Source: CALABS01 sp050260775 (lineage in GTDB: Bacteria; Pseudomonadota; Alphaproteobacteria; Rhodospirillales; Magnetospirillaceae). Taken from it: 64,000 nucleotides of DNA. Below the pieces are notes generated by a model, which did no database searches, had not been told where the DNA came from, and saw only the letters and a list, made by a program, of their open reading frames with translations. The stretch lies in contig JBLNCP010000040.1 in the NCBI GenBank assembly GCA_050260775.1, positions 1 to 64,000 of the forward strand, given 5' to 3'. A program made the position numbers and the translations under genes. Below, in pieces: positions 50,539 through 61,383 of the stretch (its first letter is position 1; every line of letters begins with the position of its first letter).

Positions 50539-51531
50539 CTAGATGGAAATGCCGCGCCGCTTCAGCCACGGGGCGAACACGCCCACGATGCCGTGGCGGA
50601 ACGCCAGCACGCAGACCACGAAGATGCCGCCCTGGATGATGGTGACCCAGGACCCGACCTCCGAGAAATAGTTCTGGATGGTGACCACCAGGAACGCGCC
50701 CACAGTCGGCCCGAAGATGGTGCCGACGCCGCCCAGCAGCGTCATCAGCACCACCTCGCCCGAGGCGTGCCAGTGCACGTCGGCCAGCGAGGCGAGCTGG
50801 AACACCAGGCTCTTGAGCGAGCCGGCCAGCCCGGCCAGGGCGGCGGACAGCACGAAGGCCAGCAGCTTGTAGCGGTCGACCTCGTAGCCGAGCGAAATGG
50901 CGCGCGGCTCGTTGTCGCGGATGGCCTTCAGCACCTGGCCGAAGGGCGAATGCACGACGCGGTACAGGATCAGCAGCCCGATGACGAACACCGCCAGCAC
51001 GAACCAGTACATGGTCATCATGTCGGACAGGTCGATCAGCCCGAACAGGTGGCCGCGCGCCACGCCCTGGATGCCGTCCTCGCCGTGGGTGAACGGCGCC
51101 TGCACGGCCAGGAAGAACATCAGCTGCGCCAGCGCCAGGGTGATCATGGCGAAATAGATGCCCTGGCGCCGGATCGCCAGCCAGCCGACGGCGGCGCCGG
51201 CCACGGTTGCCAGGGCCACGCCCAGCAGGATCGACACCTCCGGCGTCAGGCCCCACACCTTGGCGGCGTGGGCGGTGGCGTAGGCCGCCCAACCGAAGAA
51301 CATGGCGTGGCCGAACGACAGCAGGCCGACGTAACCCAGCAGCAGGTTGAAGGCCGAGGCGAACAGGGCGAAGCACAGGGCCTTCATCAGGAAGACGGGA
51401 TAGACCGTGAACGGCGCGACCACCGCCAGCACCAACAGGGCGCCGATGAAGATCGCCTGGCGCGGCAGGCTGTGCTGGGCGGGCGGAACCAAAAGGGTGC
51501 CCTGGGGAGTGGCGTCGTGCTGCTTGCTCAT
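50539..51531 (-). CDS. livM: Branched-chain amino acid-type ABC permease LivM
   Basis: 330 residues, about nine to ten membrane helices; one of two permeases of the importer. Typical motifs: ALFASAFNLLLGYVGLLSFGHAMFFG and FGQVLKAIRDNEPRAISLGYEVDRYKLLAFVLSA. It starts one base after the livH stop. Substrate: hydrophobic amino acids by family, but related systems carry amides, urea or aromatic acids. Confidence 0.9.
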   Translation of the reverse strand: MSKQHDATPQGTLLVPPAQHSLPRQAIFIGALLVLAVVAPFTVYPVFLMKALCFALFASAFNLLLGYVGLLSFGHAMFFGWAAYATAHAAKVWGLTPEVSILLGVALATVAGAAVGWLAIRRQGIYFAMITLALAQLMFFLAVQAPFTHGEDGIQGVARGHLFGLIDLSDMMTMYWFVLAVFVIGLLILYRVVHSPFGQVLKAIRDNEPRAISLGYEVDRYKLLAFVLSAALAGLAGSLKSLVFQLASLADVHWHASGEVVLMTLLGGVGTIFGPTVGAFLVVTIQNYFSEVGSWVTIIQGGIFVVCVLAFRHGIVGVFAPWLKRRGISI

Positions 51532-51532
51532 G

Positions 51533-52420
51533 TCACGCGGTCTTTCCGAACAGCCCGGCCGGCTTGATCAGCAGCACGATGGCCATGACGACGAAGATCA
51601 CCGTGCTTGCGGCTTCGGGGTAGAACACTTTGGTCAAACCCTCGAGAAGGCCCAGCAGGAACCCGGTGATGACGGAGCCGAGGATCGATCCCATGCCGCC
51701 GATCACCACCACCGCGAACACCACGATGATCAGGTTCGAACCCATCAAGGGATTGACCGAGTAGATGGGGGCGGCCATCACCCCGGCAATGGCGGCCAGG
51801 GCGACGCCGAAGCCGTAGGTCAGCGTGATCATCACCGGCACGTTGATGCCCATGGCCTGGACCAGGGTCGGGTTCTCGGTGGCGGCACGCAGGTAGGCGC
51901 CCAGCTTGGTCTTCTCGATGGCGAGCCAGGTGCCGATGCACAGCACCAGCGAGGCGACCACTACCCAGCCGCGGTAGATGGGCAGGTACATGAAGCCGAG
52001 GTTCCAGCCGCCGGAAAGGGCGGCGGGAACCGCGTAGGGCATGCCCGAGATGCCGTAGAGCTGGCGGAAGGCGCCCTCGATGATCAGCGCCAGGCCGAAG
52101 GTGAGCAGAAGGCCGTAGAGGTGGTCGAGCTTGTAGAGCCTGGACAGCATGCTGCGCTCGATCGCCACGCCCAGGGCGGCGACCAGCAGCGGCGCGATGA
52201 CCAGGGCGGCCCAGTAATCGAGGCCGGCGTAGCTGAGGACCAGCCAGGCCACGAAGGCCCCCATCATGTACATGGCGCCGTGGGTGAAGTTGATGATGTT
52301 CAGCAGGCCGAAGATCAGCGCCAGGCCGAGGCTCAGCATGGCATAGAACGCGCCGTTGATCAGGCCGAGCAGCAGCTGGCCGAACAATGCCGCAGCGGGA
52401 ATGCCGAAAATGGTGGTCAT
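51533..52420 (-). CDS. livH: Branched-chain amino acid-type ABC permease LivH
   Basis: 295 residues, about eight membrane helices. Motifs AFYAMLSLGLALIFGLLNIINFTHGAMYMMGAF and MGINVPVMITLTYGFGVALAAIAGVMAAPI are classical LivH. It partners with LivM. The gap to the binding-protein gene contains family B repeats. Confidence 0.91.
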   Translation of the reverse strand: MTTIFGIPAAALFGQLLLGLINGAFYAMLSLGLALIFGLLNIINFTHGAMYMMGAFVAWLVLSYAGLDYWAALVIAPLLVAALGVAIERSMLSRLYKLDHLYGLLLTFGLALIIEGAFRQLYGISGMPYAVPAALSGGWNLGFMYLPIYRGWVVVASLVLCIGTWLAIEKTKLGAYLRAATENPTLVQAMGINVPVMITLTYGFGVALAAIAGVMAAPIYSVNPLMGSNLIIVVFAVVVIGGMGSILGSVITGFLLGLLEGLTKVFYPEAASTVIFVVMAIVLLIKPAGLFGKTA

Positions 52421-52445
52421 GGCGCTCTCGGTGACCCTCTGTTGC

Positions 52446-52504
52446 CGTCACCCCCGGGCTTGGCCCGGGGGTCCATGGATTGCCGGCTCAAGCCCGGCAA
52501 TGAC
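52446..52504. repeat. Double family B repeat between livK and livH
   Basis: Two adjacent inverted repeats: ACCCCCGGGC/GCCCGGGGGT (52449-52471) and ATTGCCGG/CCGGCAAT (52478-52500). It lies within the Liv operon after the binding-protein gene, where hairpins often favour higher levels of the upstream message. Confidence 0.7.
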
Positions 52505-52522
52505 GGAAAACCATGGTGCGGT

Positions 52523-53731
52523 TTACTTCTTGACCAGCGGGCAGGTGCTCTCGCTGAGCGGCTTGAAGGCTTCGTCGGCCGGAATGGTGCGCAGGATCTT
52601 GTAGTAATCCCACGGCCCCTTGGCCTCGGCCGGCGACTTCACCTGCGCCAGGTACATGTCGTGCACCATGCGGCCGTCGGGACGGATCTTGCCGTTGCGG
52701 GCGAAGAAGTCCTTGATCGGCAGCTGGCGCATCTGGTCGGCGACCTTGACGCCATCGTCGGTCTTGGCCGCCTGGATGCCCTTCAGGTAGTGGGTGACCG
52801 CCGAATAGACGCCGGCATGCACCATGGTCGGCACCTTGCCCTTCATGCGCTGGGCGAAACGGCCCGAGAACTGGCGGTTGGCGTCGTCCATGTCCCAGTA
52901 ATAACCGGTGGTCAGCATCATGCCCTGGGCGTTTTCCAGGCCCAGCGAGTGGACGTCCGAGATGAACACCAGAAGGCCGGCCAGCTTCTGGCCGCCCTGG
53001 GTGATGCCGAACTCGCGCGCCTGCTTGATGGCGTTGATGGTGTCCGAGCCGGCGTTGGCCAGACCGATGATCTGGGCGCCCGAGGCCTGGGCCTGCAGCA
53101 GGAACGACGAGAAGTCCGAGTTCGGGAAGGGATGGCGCACCGCGCCCAGCACCTTGCCGCCGTTGGCCAGCACCACCTTCTCGGTCTGCGCCTGCAGGTC
53201 GTGGCCGAAAGCGTAGTCGGCGGTCAGGAAGAACCAGGTCTTGCCGCCCTGCTTCACCACCGCGTCGCCGGTGCCGTGGGCCATGGCGTAGGTGTCGTAG
53301 GTCCAGTGGAAGCCGGTGGGCGAGCACTTGTCGTTGGTCAGCACCGTCGAGCCGGCGCCCGAGTTCATGTCGATCTTGCCCTTCGACGCCGAGACCTCGC
53401 GCACCGCCACCGCGGCGGCGGTGGTGACCAGGTCGGCGATCATGTCGACCTGCTCGTTGTCGTACCACTTGCGGGCGATCGACGAGGCGATGTCGGGCTT
53501 GTTCTGGTGGTCGGCCGAGACGACTTCGACCGGGATGCCGTTGACCTTGCCGCCGAAATCCTCGACCGCCATCTGGGCGGCGACCACCGAGCCCTGGCCG
53601 GCCAGATCGGAATAGGTCCCCGACAGGTCGGTCAGCACGCCGATCTTGATCTTGTTGTCACTGTACTGGGCTTGCGCAGCCCCTGCGGTCAAAGCGAGCG
53701 CGGTGGCACCGATAAGGACTTTCTTGAACAT
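52523..53731 (-). CDS. Liv-type ABC substrate-binding protein
   Basis: 402-residue periplasmic binding protein (Peripla_BP_6). Signal peptide cleaved near AAQAQ. It begins the mature part with IKIGVLTDLSGTYSDLAGQGSVVAAQMAVEDFGGKVNG. Residues such as TADYAFGHDLQAQ and the VFISDVHSLGL region line the cleft. Two cysteines (TNDKCSP and STCPLVKK) might form a disulfide. Phenylacetate genes elsewhere in the window leave room for an aromatic substrate, but that is speculation. Confidence 0.9.
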   Translation of the reverse strand: MFKKVLIGATALALTAGAAQAQYSDNKIKIGVLTDLSGTYSDLAGQGSVVAAQMAVEDFGGKVNGIPVEVVSADHQNKPDIASSIARKWYDNEQVDMIADLVTTAAAVAVREVSASKGKIDMNSGAGSTVLTNDKCSPTGFHWTYDTYAMAHGTGDAVVKQGGKTWFFLTADYAFGHDLQAQTEKVVLANGGKVLGAVRHPFPNSDFSSFLLQAQASGAQIIGLANAGSDTINAIKQAREFGITQGGQKLAGLLVFISDVHSLGLENAQGMMLTTGYYWDMDDANRQFSGRFAQRMKGKVPTMVHAGVYSAVTHYLKGIQAAKTDDGVKVADQMRQLPIKDFFARNGKIRPDGRMVHDMYLAQVKSPAEAKGPWDYYKILRTIPADEAFKPLSESTCPLVKK

Positions 53732-53763
53732 GTTTATCGTCCTCCTCCCTGAATTGATCGGTC

Positions 53764-54460
<697 letters not shown>

Positions 54461-54468
<8 letters not shown>

Positions 54469-55222
54469 GGCCCACCCCGTGGCCCATATAGGCCTCCACC
54501 ACCTCGGGATTCTTCGAGATCTCGGCGTAGGAGCCCTCGGCCAGCACCTTGCCGAGCTTGAGCACGGTTATGGTGTCGGAGAGGTCGGCGACGACCGAAA
54601 GGTTGTGCTCCACCATCAGCACCGTCCGGTCCTTGGCGACGCGGCGGATCAGTTCGGCGGTGCGCCGGACGTCCTCGGTGCCCATGCCGGCCATCGGTTC
54701 GTCGAGCAGCAGCATTTCCGGATCGAGCGCCAGGGTCGTGGCGATTTCCAGCGCCCGCTTGCGCCCGTAGGACAGCTCGCCGGCGGGGGTATCGCGGTAT
54801 TCGGCGACGCCGACGTCCTCCAACAGATCCAGCGCGCGGGCATCGAGCGCCGACAGCGAGCGGTCCGACCTCCAGAACTGGAAGGACGTGCCCAGCTTGC
54901 GCTGCAGGGCGACGCGCACGTTCTCCATCGCGGTGAGATGGCCGAACACCGCCGAGATCTGGAACGAGCGCACCATGCCCTGCCGGGCGATGGCCGCCGG
55001 CTTGGCGTTGGTGATGTCACGCCCGTTGAACAGGATCTGCCCCCGCGACGGGGGAAGAAACTTGGTGATGAGGTTGAAACAGGTGGTCTTCCCGGCGCCG
55101 TTCGGCCCGATCAGCGCATGGATGGTGTGCCGCCTGACCTTCAGGTTTACGTCCGAGACTGCGACGAACCCCTTGAACTCCCTGGTCAGGTTTCGGGTTT
55201 CGACGATGAAGTCGTCTCCCAT
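54461..55222 (-). CDS. livG: Liv-type ABC ATP-binding protein LivG
   Basis: 253 residues. Walker A IGPNGAGKTTCFNLI, the switch MVRSFQISAVFGHLTAMENV, a degenerate signature ELSYGRKRALEIATTLAL, Walker B MLLLDEPMAGMG and H-loop LMVEHNLSVV fit LivG. First gene of the operon livG-F-K-H-M-usp. ATG 55222 is preceded by GGAGGATCA. No SBP-independent regulatory motif seen upstream. Confidence 0.92.
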
Positions 55223-55543
55223 TGATCCTCCCCGGCAATATTATGTTTTTTCCATACATCGAAGACTGTGCAGTGCAGCAAAATCCGCGTGCGGCCCCGC
55301 TCACTTCCTCTGCATGGATGCAGCCTTTATTACCTGAAAATTAGGACACGGCATTCGGGTCTTGTCAAAGACTTAGTATGGGTACGGTTAGCCACCCTCG
55401 CAAGCGGGGGCGGCCGGTTCACCACGACACAACGCCTCGGCCGTTCCGTCAATCCCGCCGCCCGCCACAGGCCGGAGGTCATGGCGGGGATGGCGGCGCC
55501 AGCCTTGGCCCCCATGTGAAAAGGGAGGCTCGCGAGGGGGCGC
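55223..55543. other. Divergent spacer between livG and the oxidase-like operon
   Basis: 321 bases. The first ~160 next to livG are AT-rich (for example AATATTATGTTTTTTCC) and likely hold both promoters. The second half is GC-rich and can be read in several frames, none convincing. No Dnr-type box was found. Confidence 0.5.
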
Positions 55544-56827
55544 ATGAAGACATCGGCAATATCTTCCGCGACGCGCGGATGGTGCCTGCTGGCAGTGGGA
55601 GCGCTGGCGGTCGCCGGCGTGCTCGCGCTGTTGCTGGCGGCGTCACGGACACCCGGGATCCAGGATCGGCTGCCATGGGGACCGGACTTCTTCCATAAGG
55701 GCCTGGTGACCCACGTGGTGTTTTCCTTCCAGGTGTGGTTCCTCGCCATGCTGGGGGCCCTTGCCGGCAGCCCGAACCGCTGGCCGTTGCGGCTGGCGCT
55801 CGCGGGGGCCGGGCTGCTGCTGGTGCCGACGCTGGCCGGCTGGGGCGAGGCCTCACTCAACAACTACGTCCCCATCCTCGACCACCCGCTGTTCTTCGCC
55901 GGACTGATCGCGCTGGCGGCGGGCGTCGGGACGGCGACGGCGCCCACCCTGCTGGCATTGAGGGCGGATACTCCGCCGGCCCGCTTCGGCCTCGCCGCCA
56001 CCGCCGCCTGCCTGTGGTCGGCGCTGGCGTGCTTCGCCCTGGCCGCGTGGCTGATGCCCGCCGGCACCGACCGGCCGCTGATGGCGGAACGGCTGTTCTG
56101 GGGCGGCGGCCATGTCCTGCAATTCGCCAACACCGCCTTGATGATGGCGGGCTGGGTGGCCCTGTCCCAGGCGGCGTTCGGGCGGCCGCCATTGCCGCCC
56201 GCCCTGGCGCGCGCCACCTTCGCCGCCCTGGTGCTGGCGGCGCTGGCCGCCCCCCTGCTCTACCGCTTCGACCTCCTCGGCCTGCCGCACCGCCAGGCCT
56301 TCACCCAGTTGCTGTGGTACGGCCTGCCGCTGCCGCCGCTGGTGATGGGAGCGGGCGTCGCCTGGCTGCTGATCCGGAACCGCGGCGCCGGCCGGCCACC
56401 GGCCCGGCTGGCCCTGGCGCTGTCGCTGGCGGTGTTCGCGCTGGGCGGCGGCGCCGGCTTTTTCCTGGGCGTGGCCGACACGCGCACCCCGTCCCACTAT
56501 CACGCCGTCATCGCCGGGGTGAACCTGACCCTGATGGGCCTGATGCACGTCGAGTTGTTGCCCACCGCGCGGCCGAACCGCTGGACTTGGATGCAATTCC
56601 ATCTCTACGGCTGGGGCCAGCTGCTGCACGCCGCCGGATTCTACGTCGCCGGCCTGGCCGGGGTCGCGCGCAAGACCGCCGGCGCCGAGCAGGGACTGCA
56701 CGGCGCCCTTCAGACCGCCGCCATGGCCGCGGTCGGATTGGGGGGAGCCGTCGCGGTCCTGGGGGGCGTCGTGTTCGTCCTGCAGGTGCTCGCCCGCCTG
56801 CTGACGAGGGAGCCGGCCCATGGATAG
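55544..56827 (+). CDS. Heme-copper oxidase subunit I-like membrane protein (atypical)
   Basis: 427 residues, about 11-12 membrane helices, shorter than usual subunit I (~500-550). The heme-ligand motif TPSHYHAVIAGVNLTLMG (His318, His320) matches the HxH pair of the oxidase/NO-reductase superfamily. His57 suits the low-spin heme ligand on helix 2 and His190 (FWGGGHVLQF) the first CuB ligand. Where the HH pair of CuB is expected, the sequence reads LPHRQAF, so one ligand is Arg250. It is followed, with an eight-base overlap, by a CuA subunit II gene. It could be an oxidase, an NO reductase or a catalytically altered relative. Confidence 0.75.
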   Translation: MKTSAISSATRGWCLLAVGALAVAGVLALLLAASRTPGIQDRLPWGPDFFHKGLVTHVVFSFQVWFLAMLGALAGSPNRWPLRLALAGAGLLLVPTLAGWGEASLNNYVPILDHPLFFAGLIALAAGVGTATAPTLLALRADTPPARFGLAATAACLWSALACFALAAWLMPAGTDRPLMAERLFWGGGHVLQFANTALMMAGWVALSQAAFGRPPLPPALARATFAALVLAALAAPLLYRFDLLGLPHRQAFTQLLWYGLPLPPLVMGAGVAWLLIRNRGAGRPPARLALALSLAVFALGGGAGFFLGVADTRTPSHYHAVIAGVNLTLMGLMHVELLPTARPNRWTWMQFHLYGWGQLLHAAGFYVAGLAGVARKTAGAEQGLHGALQTAAMAAVGLGGAVAVLGGVVFVLQVLARLLTREPAHG

Positions 56828-57320
56828 CACCCTCGACCGCCTGGCCGCGGCCGCCTTCCTGCTGGTCAGCGTCGTGCTGCTGGCCGCCATGCCGGCGTGG
56901 CGGATGGACGACCGCCCCCCTGTCGACGCCTATGCCGAGAGCGCCCCCGCCTTCCTGGCGCGCGCCGAGGCGTTCGCGGCTCGCCACGCCACCGGGGCGG
57001 AGACCGACGGCTTGCCGGTGGTGGCGCCGCCGCCCGGCGACGTGCCGGTCGTGGCGCGGCGCTACCAGTTCTGGCCGGCGCTGGAGCTGGAGGCCGGGCA
57101 CACCTACCGGCTGCACGTCGCCAGCATCGACACCGTACACAGCGTCGCCATCGACGGCCACGAGCTGCTGCTAATTCCGGGCGAGGTGCGGGTGATCGAG
57201 GTCCGGCCCTCCGCCCCCCTCACCCTTCAGTGCGGCGAGTATTGCGGCCTGGGCCACAACAAGATGCGGGGCAGCATCCGCCTCAGGCCGGACGCGTCCG
57301 CACCACCAGCGGCGAGGTGA
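56820..57320 (+). CDS. Cytochrome c oxidase subunit II-like CuA protein
   Basis: 166 residues: one N-terminal membrane helix (AAAAFLLVSVVLLAAMPAW), then a periplasmic cupredoxin domain with a complete binuclear CuA site: His107, Cys138, Cys142, His146 and Met149 (CGEYCGLGHNKM). Only one helix instead of the usual two, as in ba3-type subunit II. CuA takes electrons from a cytochrome c or blue copper protein and passes them to subunit I. No subunit III or heme-insertion genes follow. The 3' end overlaps the convergent MaoC gene. Confidence 0.88.
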   Translation: MDSTLDRLAAAAFLLVSVVLLAAMPAWRMDDRPPVDAYAESAPAFLARAEAFAARHATGAETDGLPVVAPPPGDVPVVARRYQFWPALELEAGHTYRLHVASIDTVHSVAIDGHELLLIPGEVRVIEVRPSAPLTLQCGEYCGLGHNKMRGSIRLRPDASAPPAAR

Positions 57321-57741
57321 AGGTCTGCACCGGCTGGCCCTCGCCGTCCAGCGTGGTGACGCGGATGCGGCAGATGCCCTGGCCGGGCTTGGACTTCATG
57401 GCGCGGGTCTCCAGCACCTCGGTGCGCAGGCTGAGCACGTCGCCCGGCCGCACCGGCCGCAGCCATTTCAGCTCCTCGACCCCGGCGCCGATGATGCCGC
57501 CCTCGGGCTGGAACTCGCCGGTGACCAGCAGCCGCATGGTGATGGCGCCGGTGTGCCAGCCGCTGGCCGCCAGGCCGCCGAAGAAGGTGTCGGCGGCGGC
57601 GTCATGATCGAGGTGGAACACCTGGGGATCCCACTGGGAGGCGAAGCCCAGGATATCCTCGGCGGTCACCACGTAGCGGTCCGAGCCCCACACGCTGCCG
57701 GGCTCGATGTCTTCCAGATAGAGTTTCCTGCGGGAGGTCAT
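57283..57741 (-). CDS. MaoC-family dehydratase (hotdog fold)
   Basis: 152 residues. It starts MTSRRKLYLEDIEPGSVWGSDRYVV, with the hydratase-2-like motif ASQWDPQVFHLDHDAA (Asp and His at the active site) and FFGGLAASGWHT. The family hydrates or dehydrates acyl-CoAs, e.g. (R)-enoyl-CoA hydratases. ATG 57741 is used. The frame continues to 57786, but with no homology-like sequence. A link to PHA precursor supply is possible given phaC 34 kb away, but weak. Confidence 0.82.
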   Translation of the reverse strand: MTSRRKLYLEDIEPGSVWGSDRYVVTAEDILGFASQWDPQVFHLDHDAAADTFFGGLAASGWHTGAITMRLLVTGEFQPEGGIIGAGVEELKWLRPVRPGDVLSLRTEVLETRAMKSKPGQGICRIRVTTLDGEGQPVQTFTSPLVVRTRPA

Positions 57742-57808
57742 GGCGGGGCGGTTCTTGTTGCTGCCTGGGGGCGTTGTCGCCCCCACCTACCCCGCCGCCC
57801 GGATGCCG

Positions 57809-60466
<2,658 letters not shown>

Positions 60467-60624
60467 GGTACGCCTCCTTGGCGCGACGGGTGCGGACGGG
60501 AATCAAACGCCGCCATGCCGGCCGAGGTTCTTCCCGACGCATGATCGCCCCTCATGTTCCCCGGTAGATCGCTCTATCACTTTCATATTACCCTTAAGAC
60601 GAATGGCCCTAGGGGGAGGGACAC

Positions 60625-61371
60625 ATGGCACCTTTCAAGTCGGCAACCTTCGGACTGGCAATGGCGCTGGCCGCATCGCCCGCCTTTTCGCAGGGCTCGC
60701 TCCTGGATGCCGGCAAGGGCATCCTCAAACAACAGATGGGCGCGCCTACGCCGGCGACAACCGCCCGTGGCGGGACGCTGTCGAGCGGCGAGATCGGCGC
60801 CGGCCTCACCGAGGCGCTCAAGGTGGGCACCGAGCGGGTCACGGGCCTGCTCGGCCGCACCGACGCCTACAACCGCGATCCCGCCATCCACATTCCGCTG
60901 CCCGACACCCTGCGCTCGGCCCAGTCGGCCCTGAAGCTGGCGGGGATGTCGGGCCTGGCCGACGACCTGGAATTGAAGCTCAACCGCGCGGCCGAGGCGG
61001 CGGTTCCCAAAACCCGCCAGATCTTCGCCAACGCGCTGGAGCGGATGACCCTCGACGATGCCAAGGCCATCCTCAACGGTCCCGAGGACGCCGCCACCCA
61101 GTATTTCAAGCGCACCATGACGCCGGACCTCAAGACGGCGATCCGTCCGGTGGTGGACAGCACCGTCGCCGAGGCCGGCGCGGTCAAGACTTACGAGTCC
61201 ATGTCCAAGGGCGTCCCCATGCTGGGCGACGGCCGCGCCGCGCTCACCGACCACGTGCTCGAATACGCGCTGGCCGGCCTGTTCCATTACCTTGCCCGCG
61301 AGGAGGCGGCCATCCGCAAGGACCCCGCCAAGCGCTCGACCGAGCTCCTGCGCAAGGTCTTCGCCAACTAG
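60625..61371 (+). CDS. DUF4197-type secreted protein
   Basis: 248 residues with a signal peptide (cleavage near AFSQG). The body LSSGEIGAGLTEALKVGTERVTGLLGRTDAYNRDPAIHIPLPDTL and GPEDAATQYFKRTM matches what I know of DUF4197, an all-helical periplasmic family of unknown function. AGGGGGAGGGAC precedes the start. It is followed 12 bases later by an AsmA gene and then an OmpA-type lipoprotein gene, suggesting an envelope-related operon. Confidence 0.78.
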   Translation: MAPFKSATFGLAMALAASPAFSQGSLLDAGKGILKQQMGAPTPATTARGGTLSSGEIGAGLTEALKVGTERVTGLLGRTDAYNRDPAIHIPLPDTLRSAQSALKLAGMSGLADDLELKLNRAAEAAVPKTRQIFANALERMTLDDAKAILNGPEDAATQYFKRTMTPDLKTAIRPVVDSTVAEAGAVKTYESMSKGVPMLGDGRAALTDHVLEYALAGLFHYLAREEAAIRKDPAKRSTELLRKVFAN

Positions 61372-61383
61372 GGAGGATCCGGC

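Noticed and set aside
52447..52504. Rho-independent terminator splitting livK from livH
   Set aside because: Hairpins lack a U-tract and match the dispersed repeat family; the Liv genes downstream still need this transcript.
55268..55519. Small forward gene upstream of the oxidase-like operon
   Set aside because: No ribosome site, atypical composition and competing open frames; it spans the likely promoter region.
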